A stretch of 64,000 nucleotides of DNA from Tetradesmus obliquus (Eukaryota > Chlorophyta > Chlorophyceae > Sphaeropleales > Scenedesmaceae): contig CP126196.1 in assembly GCA_030272155.1 (NCBI GenBank), positions 2,356,001-2,420,000 of the forward strand. The letters are read 5' to 3'. Below the pieces are notes generated by a model. The model was not told the origin of the DNA, did not search any database, and saw only the letters and a program-made list of their open reading frames with translations. Shown here in pieces: positions 47,794 through 58,631 of this stretch. How positions within the stretch are numbered: the first letter of the stretch is position 1; every line of letters starts with the position of its first letter. Both the position numbers and the translations under genes were made by a program.

Positions 47794-48333
47794 CTAGCTT
47801 CTCTGCAGCATGCTGCGCAAGCTGCTGCTCTCCTTCCGCTGCTTCTGCCGCCTGATAGCTGTTGTTTGCACCAGCTCAGTCCGCAGCTTCTCAACTAGCC
47901 TGCTTGCTAACCGCTGCACATCTGGATCGGCATGCTGCCTTAGCGCCTTGACTTGTTTGGCCAGCGGCACCCTCTCGAGCTGTTCGATGGAGATGGTGTA
48001 GCATGCCAGCTGCCTCAAGCTGAGGACCAGCTGCTCTGTACTGCTGCTGCTGCTGCTGCCACTGCTGGTGGTACATCTGTCATGTGCGGCACTGCTTGCT
48101 GCAGCGCTGCAGTCGCTGGCGTTGCTGCTGGCTTCACAACAGCTGGTAGAATGGGTCTTCAGGCAGTCTACAAGTCTGTACAGCTCTTCGTCATCTGCGC
48201 ACATGCCAGCCTTGGGTAGTCGCACCACTTTCTTGAGGTCGCCTATGCTGGCTTGCCTGCTCTTGCTGCGTGGCATCTGCGGTGCATGCTGCTGCTTGCT
48301 GAAGAAGCTCGTGATTTTCTTGTCCTTTGTCAT
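47794..48333 (-). CDS. TFIIS N-terminal (LW) domain protein with PIP-like motif
   Basis: An intronless frame of 179 aa. The C-terminal part (about residues 100-155: QLVLSLRQLACYTISIEQLE, then KQVKALRQHADPDV and LASRLVEKLR) matches the TFIIS N-terminal/LW helical bundle found in TFIIS, elongin A, IWS1 and Mediator 26, which binds transcription-elongation factors. The N-terminus DKKITSFFSK resembles the Ixx[FY][FY] core of PCNA-interacting (PIP) boxes, lacking the usual Gln. A basic patch (PRSKSRQ) and a Ser-rich spacer lie between. The frame is open upstream to an ATG at 48456, so 41 more residues are possible. The downstream start puts the PIP-like motif at the N-terminus. No zinc-ribbon domain follows, so it is not full TFIIS. 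Confidence 0.78.
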   Translation of the reverse strand: MTKDKKITSFFSKQQHAPQMPRSKSRQASIGDLKKVVRLPKAGMCADDEELYRLVDCLKTHSTSCCEASSNASDCSAAASSAAHDRCTTSSGSSSSSSTEQLVLSLRQLACYTISIEQLERVPLAKQVKALRQHADPDVQRLASRLVEKLRTELVQTTAIRRQKQRKESSSLRSMLQRS

Positions 48334-48825
48334 TGTATCAGTTGTTGAAAATACAGTGCAAGCAGTGGTTGGCTTCAGACTTTCATAGCAGCGAGGGGAC
48401 CGCTGTTGTTGAGCAGAATGTACACTGCTGCATGCAACTGAGGAGCCAGCAAGCAACCGTGCTGCTGGGGTGGTTGAGTTTGGAACAAAGAGAAAGCGAC
48501 ATCACGGCACAAGCACTGGCGTTCAGCCTGTAGGTGCTCAAGCATCCGTGGCACAGCCCGCTCGTTCAAGTCCTTGTCACTTGGCACTGACGTCAATGGC
48601 CGGACCGGCTTCATGCAACGCTTTTAGCCCACATTACATAGGCGCATGTAGTCAATGCATGATTAGTGATTGAAAAGCGAACGCGAGCAGCTGCAAACTG
48701 TGTGAGCCGTTTTAATCGTTGGCGCCTCGACAGCACGAAGCAGAGAACGTGGTTGCGTGTCTGGGCTCGTGTTGTTGCTGAATTTCCTCATTCATTGACG
48801 CCTTGAGGCAGCTCGCTCGCACAGC
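48334..48825. promoter_or_regulatory. Divergent promoter region, TFIIS-N (-) and repeat protein (+)
   Basis: 492 bp between two divergent start codons; no other gene seen. Confidence 0.45.
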
Positions 48826-50224
48826 ATGATGAAGTCCAGGGCCCTGCTCAGCAGCAGTTCCACTCCCGCCAGCTGCAGCAGCAGGGCCACATGCAGACCC
48901 CGCAACCACCCTTGCGTGCGGACAATTGCCTTCAGGAGTCGACTTGTATGCCACGATGCGCCCGAGGGCGTGCAATTGCCTGCCTTCCCAGCAGTAGATG
49001 CAGCAACAGCTGAGGCACATCATGAGGTGCTCTCCAGCCCACAGCAGCATTACCAGCAACAAGCACTGGATGTCAGCCAGCCAGGTATGAGTATGTGATA
49101 GACTATTATGGCAAGTTCTTATAATCCAAGCTTGCTTATGCTAGGGTGCCCCTGTATCCTGCAACCTTGCGTTGCATGCATGTTGTCATGTTGCAGGTCG
49201 TATGTGTGTGTCAGCACTTCCATGCACTGGTATGCTGCTCGTCGTTGCGCAACTTGCATTTCATCAGGCAGCACGTATTTGCGCTTGCACCATGCTAGCA
49301 TGATGCAGGCAGTGGCGCCGCAATCATTCAGCATGGGAGGTGCTGGCATTGCACAGTTCCTGAACAGCATCACGCTGCCATGCAGCAGCTGCATTGCTCG
49401 TACTGCCGCTGCCACACTGGAGAACGCAGCAGCATGTGCATGCAGATACTAGTCAGCTTCCAGGCCAACTGCACAATCCCAAGTCCATGCATACAGCTCA
49501 CAAGCCTCCTCTACCACATTTCCTGCAAACTTCCCTGCACCACCCCACCTCCCCCACCACTGCTGCCTCACCCCCTGCAGCGCCCTCCGCAGCAGCACTC
49601 GACGAGCTGCTGCAGCAGATCGAGGCGCAAGGCATCCACCAGCTCGCACAGCAGTGGCAGCAGCAAGGCGCAGCAGCCACTGCAGCGCAGCTCAAGTCCT
49701 TGGGCGAGGCAGAAGCAGCAGCGCTGTTCACTGCGCTGGGCCCTGCTGTGATTGCTGACCTGGTCAAGGGCAGCGACCCGGAGTTTGCGCCGCAGATGTT
49801 TTTGCAGATGGGCGCAGAGTTCTCAGGTCAGCAGCGCGGGCTTATGTGTGTGTGCATGTGTGTGGTAGCTTGTGTGGTACATGAGCTGGTGTGGACAAGC
49901 AGCTGCAGCGCTGTGGCGAGGGGCAATACGCATGTGCGCGAAGCATTGTGTTGCTTGTGTGTGGCAGGGTGTGGTGTTTGGTTTTGGTTTTGGCGCAGAT
50001 TTCTCGGGTTAGCAGCGTGTGTGTGTTAGGCAGGTCAGCAACAAAGTGCGTGCGGCAGTTCTGTTGTTTGTGGTATGGTGAGGGGTGCAGCCAGATGTCG
50101 TGCACACAGCAGCAGCATGATAGGCACGAAGCAACAGGGCTCTGTGCATGCAGCTTGTTGCATTGGTCGCATTGGTCGCATTGGTCGGAAACATGCGCTG
50201 CTAGCTGTTACGGCCTTTCAGCAA

Positions 50225-50256
<32 letters not shown>

Positions 50257-50940
50257 AGGTGGCCTGCTGCGCCACGCTGGCACAGACTTTGCTGCCGGCC
50301 TGTTTGGTGCTTTGGGCATCGACTTCATGGTGGCAATGCTGCACACCACGGGCGCGCAGTTCCTGTCTGACATGATGAACGCGTGTGGGCCGGCCACTGC
50401 TGCTGGCACGTTCAAGACGGCTGGGCCTGACTTTGCCTCGCAGCTGCTCAAGTCGCTGGGCGTGAAGTATAATGTGCAGGTGGGCAGCTCAATGTGGCTT
50501 CTGCAGGGAGTGTAACTGCGCGTGTAGGCGCATGCATGGGGGTACGCGTGTGAACCATGACTCGTGTCAACGCGCATTGCGGTGCATGCATCCGTCTGTG
50601 TGCGCATGCACATGCGTTATCTGCTCAGTCAGAGCGCCCAGCAGTCAAGCGCCCAGCAGGCAGCAAACCAGATTTGTGCATACTAGTGACTCTTTTGCCT
50701 GCTTGACTGCCCCATCTGCCCTGCTGTCTGCTGTCTGCTGCTCTGCTGCTGCAACTGCTGCTGCCGCAGATGATCAAGGCAGGCGGCACCGCGTCCGCCA
50801 CGCAGCTGGGCCAGGAGATGGGCCTGGGCTTTGCCGCCAAGCTGGCCCGGGGCCTGGGCGTGGTGTGGATGGCACAGCTGACGGCTGCCCTGGGGGGCGA
50901 GTTTGCTGCAGTGTTTAAGGCGACGCTGTCCGGCAAGTAG
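48826..50940 (+). CDS. Dodecapeptide-repeat protein, probably plastid, family unknown
   Basis: Exons: 48826-49084, 49581-49826, 50259-50479 and 50770-50940. They sum to 897 nt (298 aa), all in phase. The N-terminus (MMKSRALLSSSSTPASCSSR, Arg/Ser-rich, no acids early) looks like a plastid transit peptide. After a short linker, the rest is about 16 consecutive 12-residue units with Gly at position 3. Examples are AGTDFAAGLFG followed by ALGIDFMVAMLH, TTGAQFLSDMMN, TAGPDFASQLLK, EMGLGFAAKLAR and GLGVVWMAQLTA. The rough consensus is x-[ALMG]-G-x-x-F-x-x-x-[LMF]-[LMF]-x. The period is unbroken across all three junctions, which also confirms the exon set. Each unit would form a short amphipathic helix with a Gly turn, suggesting a solenoid or helical stack. 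I do not recognise the family. Confidence 0.82.
49991..50022 (+). repeat. Echo of the 3' edge of repeat-protein exon 2
   Basis: This copies the exon end coding GAEFSG and the start of its intron (GTCAGCAGCG), with the donor changed to GTTAGC. Confidence 0.7.
50161..50187 (+). repeat. 9-bp tandem repeat, three units
   Basis: CATTGGTCG three times in tandem, within the intron before exon 50259. Confidence 0.95.
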
Positions 50941-52317
50941 ATGCTGGTCGTGTGTGCTGTGGGCGTGTGCTGGTGCTTATGTTGTTGATGCTTGTTGGTT
51001 TGGCGGCAGTGCATTTAGCAAGCTGGCTGTCAGCTGGCAGTGCTGCTATGTGGCCTGCAGTGCGTGTTGTTGTCAGTGCAGCTGCGTGACTGCGCCCGCG
51101 TAGGGTCCGCCGTATGCTGCGCAGTGCAGATATGGTTCTGTATGTCATTTTTTTGGTTAGGCTCAGCATGCAGGATTGCGTATATCTTACCCGCCTTGAT
51201 AAAGGGGTGGTGCAGCACGCTTCATCCTTTTGCCAGGTAGTGTTGAAGGGCTTGCACGATGTGCAGTGAGTTTGCAAGCAGGTTGAAAGCTAGGTTCCTC
51301 AGGGCCAGCAGCTGTATGTGCTATGCAGCAGCAATGGTGTTGTTTGCCAGCACAGGCTTGTGGTGTTAGCTGGCTGCACTTGCAGCCAGTGTGCATGCAG
51401 TGTGCTGTACTGCTTATTGTTTACGTCAGGTTGGAGTGACAGCAGGATTCTAGACCCTTTGCACACAGGGTCGTTGCAGCGTGCATATCTGTGCAGGAAT
51501 GGGCCATAAGGTGTGGTGATGCAGCAATGCATCGCTCTTGTATTTTACTGCGGGTATATTTTCATGTGAACGCAACTGTTGCGGTCAAATGCTGCATGGC
51601 GTTCTGCATTGTGTGCACTGCAAAGTGCAGGTGGCAAAGACTGATGGCTTGCAACCAGTCTTTGGGTGCAGTGGTAATGCAGCAGCTGTTCTTGCTGTCT
51701 ATGCAATGTTTGCGTGTTGTGTGAGGAGATGTATGCATACATTGCCAGGTGTTGTGCATGCATTTGAATTCATGGTGGATGGTGTGGATTGAGTTGTGAT
51801 GTGTGTCATATCTGCTATGGCTGCTGTGGCAGTCAAACCTGGTGGACCGAGTTTTGATGCCGCTTCATTGTGGAAGACAGAGTGGTTGACAGTGCTACGC
51901 TGCGAAACAAGCGCTAGGAAGGATGGTATTGGTGCTGGGTGGTTGTGGTGTGGCTTTGTCCCTCAGCAGCAAAAACAGCGGTGCGTGCCAGGTAGGGCAG
52001 AGTCTGGCCTGCTGGGGGCAACATTCAGTGTGTGCGAATGATCGTGCAAAAATGCTGGGGTAATGTACATTATTCTTCACGTTACTGTTTGTGTACCTGT
52101 GCACGTATATCAGCTGTACTTGCGGATCTTGCTGTCACAACGAGTACCCTCGGCGTACATCTGGTGGTACCAGCCAGCAGCGAGTCTAGTCAGCTACAAC
52201 TCAACATCGCCATCACCTGACCAAAGCGGATGACAGATCATCTGAAAGTGGCAAATATCACAGGAACAACACAGTTGCTTAGCGTAACGCACCCAGAAAG
52301 ACGACACCGCATCGGTC
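50941..52317. other. Long 3' flank of the repeat protein
   Basis: 1.4 kb of T/G-rich plus-strand sequence, like transcribed plus-strand 3' regions elsewhere in the window. No gene is recognisable. Confidence 0.4.
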
Positions 52318-52990
52318 ATGTCGACAATGTCACCCACAACGCCATGGACGCATAAACATTGCTATCCATTTGGACTCAAGTTGCTTTTGGTGTGCTTTCC
52401 GAATGGCTGCCCTGCTCCAGCTGTTTCGGAGTTGCGAGCCCAGGTCGAGGCAGAACACTGTGACTCGCTGCAACTCGTGTTCTACGACCCCTCGTCAACA
52501 TCTCCTCACGAGGTGAATGAAATTTGCCATCATTGTATTATTCTGTGACCAATGCGTCCTCGGATCTCCGGTGTAGCCAGGAACCTGCTGCAGCAGCAAA
52601 GGACACCCACTCCCAAGAGGCCTGACGGTCATGTGGTGCTTTGCTTGCAATTGTCTCGTGCGTCAACGGTACAGAAACTGAGTTCAATGCGTTTTTTTAA
52701 ATCTATGTTAAAGCACTTGCCCCATGTGTCGTAGCTAGCCAGCAGCACCCTCGCTGGCAGCAGCAGCTGGAGCTGGAGCTGCACCATCAGCAGTAAGCAA
52801 CATCAGCAGTAACCAACAGTACAACAAGTTGTGCCTCATACCGTCTTGGTGGTGCCAGGACCTACATTTCACAACCTCACCGTGTTAACACATTCTGGCG
52901 CTTGCTACTGCCGCTGCTGCTGTGTGCTTGCAGGCAGTCAACCAGGCCCTGATACAGCTGCAGCAGCGCAACAAAGTTGACTTGCGCTGA
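52318..52990 (+). CDS. Possible small two-exon gene, product unknown
   Basis: A frame opening at 52318 (other ATGs nearby) reads SELRAQVEAEHCDSLQLVFY, then DPSSTSPHE, and meets a GTGAAT donor at 52512 in phase 0. At 52934, after a GCTTGCAG acceptor, AVNQALIQLQQRNKVDLR and a stop follow, also in phase 0. Joined, they give about 83 aa; extra exons between are possible (a Gln/Leu-rich stretch near 52743-52790). The second exon looks like a genuine C-terminus. The start and the family are unknown. Confidence 0.35.
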
Positions 52991-55322
52991 TGCATGTGTC
53001 GGGTGCGTGCAGCCTGAGCGTTGGTACCACTGCAGTAAGCTCTCGCGCCTGGCTGTATCATGGTGCTGCCTCTGTTGCTCACAACAGCCACAGTACTTGG
53101 GGCTGGTCATGCTGCAGCTCACTGGTTTGTAATCAGCAGCGGAATGCTGCAGCTTGATGGGGTGCTGCAAGCATGCATCTGTGCAGGATCATGCAACACT
53201 TCACTGGGGTGCTGTGGGTCAACCAGCAGCAGCGCATGCTGTGCACAGCAGGCACACACGGTGTTTCTGTTTTCAAGGTCAGCAAGAGAAACATCAGTGA
53301 GGGTCCATCTCTGAGGTTGAGATTATTCATGTGTGAAGGGGCGAGATTGTTTGTTTGTTTGCTGCTGATCCCTGCCATCCTTTTTAGCAAGGCGCTGGCA
53401 TGTCACTGCGCTGTCAGCCGCTGCTGGCTGCCTCACTTCACAGGCGGTGACAGCCACATAGGAGTGCTGCGTTACGTGACAAGTGCACCTCACATCTGTT
53501 TGGCAAGTGGTCCCGCTGTAGCATCTTCATCGCGTCATGTATGGTTTGGGTTGCAAATCAGTCATGATGGTCTCACTGCACTTCAACAGTAGCGGGGATG
53601 AGCATCCGGCTTTCTTGTATATCATCATGCACGGGCACGCTGGTTAAATGACAGTTGTGCCAACTGGAGAGTGTAGTTTTCTTTGTAGCGCATGGGCCGA
53701 TGTGCGAACCATCAGGCGCAGCAATACCATGTTGTGCATACGGCCCTGTTCGTAACGCATGCGCTGCCTGCTAAGCGCAAACAGACTGGTCATAAGCTTG
53801 CCTTGGCATGGTTGACAGCAAGTGGTAGCCACCCACACGCCCGAGCCTTGGCGTGCTATACAGTATGTGTGGTCATATATATACTTCGCCAGGTGAATCT
53901 GCGCCTGACAGCGGATTGGGGTCGTTCCTCACCTGATGCGAGAGCCATTTTGGCAGCATGTGTGGTCCTATCATTGAACCAACCATGATGGTTGATGTGC
54001 TCTCTGTGTACAGCACCACATGCGTACATGGGCCTGACAAGCAGCTGCACAGCGTACAGTATAGAGCTAAGCTGCAGTACCGTCAGCTTGTTTTAGGATG
54101 GCGCTTTTGTGCGGCACAACTCACAGTAAGGATGTCTCAAGGGCAGGGTGTACACAGCGTGGACGACTCTCGCAAGCCGTCAAGTCTGCATGCCCCACTG
54201 GCACTCCTCTAGGCGCCGCATGGCGCCGCTGTACTGTACTGCAGGAGGTGCCAGCTCATGATCGTCATAATCATCACGTCATTTGGGTAGATGTAGGAGC
54301 TGCCACCTGGCGCCTGTTCAGCTTGTCGAAGCCTAGATTGTCCACACAACGGCAGCAGCATCAGAGACAAGCTAGGCGGCGTTGTGGGTGCCTTCTGTTC
54401 AGGAGTTTTGGCTTCCTGCTTTTGTTTGTGCCAGGCCAGCTGCTTTGCGGCCGCTGCCGCAGCAGCTGCTTGCCGCTCCATTCGGTGTGTTGTTGGTGCA
54501 GCCGGCGCTGCGCGCTGCTGGCGCTGCGTGCTGTTGTGCAGACCTGGCAGCCTGCTAGCTCTGCGGCCAGCTGCGCCTTGAACCCTTGAAGAAGAAGATA
54601 TATTGAGGGAGGCGTTGCTTGCTGATGCCAGGTTACAGCTTGTTTCGAGGGTTTAAGTTAGGACCATCATTGTCGTCGTTGTTGTTACATGCCGGCAACC
54701 GCATACCGGCGCATGCATTAGGCTACGAGCATATTGCCTTTTAGGCCTGCTGTCACAGCAGCAACACGGTCTTGCACTACCAGCATACTGCAGGCTGCTC
54801 AGCGGTCATGGCATATTGTGCTGTTGTCGTACACTGGGAGTTAGTCCCAGTGCAAAATGACAGTTTTAGGCATGGTAAACACACAACTGCGCACCTGCAA
54901 GGTATGCTGCCAGTGCTCAGTGAGCAACGGCGGCTTGCAGCGATGCTTTCGCTGAGGCACACAGATAGATGATCTTAGTGCTTACACAGGCTGTTTTGGA
55001 GCTTGTCCAAATGCAAGTAAGGGCTGAGCAGCAAGGCTCCAAGCCTTGCAGGGATGCTGCTGCAGCCAGCAACTGCGGGCCGCACTGCGGCCTGTGAACG
55101 GGTCACATGCGCATGTACAGCAACCAGCAACTGCGGGCCGCACTGCGGCCTGTGAACGGGTCACATGCGCATGTACAGCATGCTGTAAGCACCCGCTGCA
55201 GCACACATTTGGCCAGTTTCAGACCGGCGTAGCCAAATTGGTGTGGTTCAGATATTGAACGCGTGCAATGTTTGAGCCGAGCCCGCGACTAGAGACCGTG
55301 TTTTTCCACCGAATCCCCTCTG
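52991..55322. other. Sparse region with isolated coding-like fragments
   Basis: On the plus strand near 53190-53275, QHFTGVLWVNQQQRMLCTAG reads like a WD40 blade, and near 53443-53520 a second piece reads SHIGVLRYVTSAPHICLASG; I could not join them in phase. On the minus strand, 54250-54590 is open with good codon bias and Ala/Gln-rich ([20 protein letters not shown]). These may be exons of unrecognised genes or remnants. Confidence 0.25.
55066..55181 (+). repeat. 58-bp perfect tandem duplication
   Basis: Two adjacent units of 58 bp beginning CCAGCAACTGCGGGCC; the second starts at 55124. I see no difference between them apart from the last bases, so the duplication is recent. It lies outside any recognised gene. 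Confidence 0.95.
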
Positions 55323-55487
55323 TCAGGTGATGTAGTACATGCCTGCTCTGGTTGTTTTGCCTCGTCCGAATGACGATTGCTTCGTTTGCTTTCTCCGAAC
55401 GCTTGATTTTTCATCCTTTGTCACATTAGCGGCTGCTAATAACCCAGCAGCTAGAGCGACACGTGACAGGTTTTGAAAAAGAGACAT
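55323..55487 (-). CDS. Possible small ORF, 54 aa
   Basis: The minus-strand frame MSLFQNLSRVALAAGLLAAA, then a Lys/Arg/Ser/Thr-rich segment, ends GMYYIT. It starts 114 bp from the start of the divergent large gene. The N-terminus could be a mitochondrial presequence or membrane helix. No family is recognised and chance is quite possible. Confidence 0.3.
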   Translation of the reverse strand: MSLFQNLSRVALAAGLLAAANVTKDEKSSVRRKQTKQSSFGRGKTTRAGMYYIT

Positions 55488-55601
55488 GCCAATGTGACGT
55501 GCAGCACGTATTTGATCGTGTTCTATTGCGTGGTTGGGCGGAGATAAATCAACGCGTACTGCGTAATCGAAGGCATAACATATCCATAATTTCTTAGCGA
55601 G

Positions 55602-56495
55602 ATGTTGGACACAGCAGCAGTATGCTTTGCCCTTGGCCAGCAAGCTGCAACCTGCAGCCAGGATGCTCAGGCTACACTGCACGACTGCTTGGAGCTGCGT
55701 GCCTGTGGGTAAGTAATTAAAGCTGTACTACGTGTACTTGGCAAGTGCCGTGTTGCATGCAGTGCACAGCTGCATGCCTTTGAGCCAGCACATCTGCTGC
55801 TGTGATTTGGTGCTGCTGTTTGCCCCACATTCTGCAGAATCTTCCAACGGCGCCACTTCGTCAGGGGCTTGCAGATTGGCTTGCAGCAACAGCAGCAACC
55901 TGCGTGCCTGGTGATGCTGCTGGCACAGTTGATACAGCAGCAGCTGTGCGGTGTTGACCTGCTGAAGGTAAATAGCACGGCTACAGCTGTTTGGTGCAAC
56001 TCGCTGCTGGACCAGCCACTCACCTATTCTCGCTAGCACCAGCACTGCGCAGTGCAGCTCTGCTACCGTGAAAACCAGCCGATGTCTATGTTGTTCTTCA
56101 AGGTGGTGTTCACTGTGCTTCTACTGAGCACTACAGCTGCTGCTACCTGCTGTGCAGGTGCTGCTGCCCAACCCAGAGGAAGCATGTCACATACTGCACC
56201 AGGCATGCAGCAGCTGCAGTGCAGCAGAGCTGCTGCAGCATCGATTGGCTGCAGCACGAGATCACAATGCCAGCAGCAGCAGCAGCAGGAATAGGCTCTC
56301 AGTCAGGTGCATGCCAGCTCCTGTGCAGCTGCTGCAGTCGCTGCTGCTGCAGCAGCTGTTGATCACAGTGACTGAGGCAGGCAACAGTGAGGAGGTTGAT
56401 GCAGCAGCGGCTGGCTTGCAGCAGTATGTTACGGATGTGCTGCAGCACTTGCAAGAGGCAGCGGCAGTGCATGAGGTAGGTGCTGGAGCAGCAAT

Positions 56496-56532
<37 letters not shown>

Positions 56533-58600
56533 CAGCATGTTTTTACTGTCAGAGTGACACACCTGGCACACTGCATGCCATGCTGCTGCGCTGGCAGCCG
56601 GCAGCGACAGTGCCTGCATTGTTGGCACTCGTTGGACGCCGTCAGACTCTTTTTTTGGGTCGTAGCACGCTGCACTATCAAAGCAGCAGGCGTTGGAAAG
56701 TACAGCAGCATCAGCACCGCCTAGTGTGACACGCCAGCTTCGAGCGCTCGTGTTGTGGCTAGCAGCTTGATCGCAGTGCGCAACACATTCCAAGGCATAC
56801 TGCTTGTAAGTTTGTACTCCTCTACAGCCATCACAATCACTTTGATCCATACGCTTCCTCTGTGGATGTGTTTCAACGCCTCCTGCAGGTACTGGCTGTC
56901 TGTTTGTTCCAAGCAGCTGCTGCCTCTGCTGCATTGACCGGCAGCAATGTTGCCAGCAGGTGGGCACACCAGGGGGGGGATACATTACTGCATGCAGGAT
57001 GCACAATGACAACGCATCGCTGCAGCAGCAGCAGCAGCAATAGCCAGGCAGCCTGGACCTCGCAGCATGTGGGTGTGTGAGCAGCTGACAGCAGGTATCA
57101 GCGGCATCATGCAGGCATTACAACATATCTTTGTCAGTGCAACCAGCGGCTGCTTGCTGCACACACCTGTGCACATGTATGTTGATGTTCTGCTCTGTTT
57201 GCTGCTGCCACGCTTTGCTTTTTGTCTGCAGATGGATGAGCCAGCTGCTGCTCTCACTGCTCAGGCATGACAGCTCCCAGCCGTCTTTTATCCAGCAGCA
57301 GGCTGCAGCAGTGGCAGATCAATGCTGGAGGGGCCTTGCGCTGAAGCACAGCAGCTGGCGATGCATTGTGTCTTGCATGCTGGCTTGCAAGCTAGATGTG
57401 CAGGGCCTGCTGCAGCAGCTGCAGGGGTGCTTTGTGGATGCAGCTGCATCAGCGCAAAGGCTGGATAGGCTATGTGGGGTGCTGACGGCGCTGCGAGAGT
57501 GCAGCAGCAGCTGCAGGGAAGCAGTGCATGAGATGGTAAGTGGTGCTGCTCCTGCCTCTGCTCTTCCTCTATTGTTGTTGTGTTGTCAAGCACTGTTTCC
57601 AACGCCTCACAGTGACGCAATGTTCATCACCTTCAATGTCCAGTCAGCTTGCAGCAGCATGATGTGTCAATACCAAGCCCATGCGACCTACCAGCTGGCA
57701 TTCATCCTTCTCAGTCCGCCGCCATGCTGCTTCTGCTGTTGCGCGCGGCAGCTCTCAGCTGCAGTAGCAAGTGCCCTGAGCCAAGCCAGCCAGGCAACCC
57801 TGCTGCCACCCCTGCTGGTGCTGCAGCGCCTGCTGCATGGCAGTACAGACTACAGCAAAGTGCTGGAAGCTGCAGCAGTGCAGGCCCTTGGACCAGACAG
57901 TCCCAACAGTGAGTGGGCGGCACCTGTCGGTGCGCCGCAGCGTCCGCACCATATGTGTGTTGGTAAATTGTCGACACCCGCAGCTTCATGCACAGGTACA
58001 GCCTTGCTGCAGAATGATCAGCCATGCACATGCACAGCCATTCACATGCAAATGACCTGGGCCACATGTGCCTCACATGACAGCCGCACAAGCTCGGCTC
58101 CACCCACTTCTGCTGCTGCTGCTGCTATGCCCTGCAGGCGGTGCTGCGTGGTGCTGCTTGCGGGAGGTGCTCATGCTGCACCTTCAGCTGCCTCACGCTG
58201 ACCAGGCGCTGCTGCAGGTGTGCAGGCACTTTGTTGTCACTTTCAATCTGCAAAATTACCAGCATTTATACTGATACGATTATCCGCACATAAAACATTG
58301 ATCTTGCATCTGCAAATCACTGCTCAGGGCTGTACAAAGAGGAGGCTACAGCGTTCCTACATACAATGTCTATATCAGTATGCAAGCAATCCTGCCCGTG
58401 CTTTCATCTAACCTGCCTTTGTAGTGCTCTTCCAAAACTTTGAAACATGTCACATGCTGCGCCTGAGGTGTTGGCGTGTGCTTTTGAAGTGCAGGACCAT
58501 GTGCAGCTGCTGGATCAGCTGAAGAAGTCTGTGTCAGCAGCAGTGCAGCACAGTGTCGTTGACACCCTGGGCACTTTGGAAGGTGCAGCACATCAGCTCA

Positions 58601-58631
<31 letters not shown>

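Noticed and set aside
49319-49370. Possible extra exon in the dodecapeptide-repeat gene (GGAGIAQFLNS)
   Set aside because: Exon 48826-49084 joins 49581-49826 directly in phase; including the extra piece is not needed and lacks a clear donor.
53189-53592. WD40-like fragments
   Set aside because: Two stretches resemble WD40 blades, but their phases do not join and no other blades were found nearby, so no gene is called.
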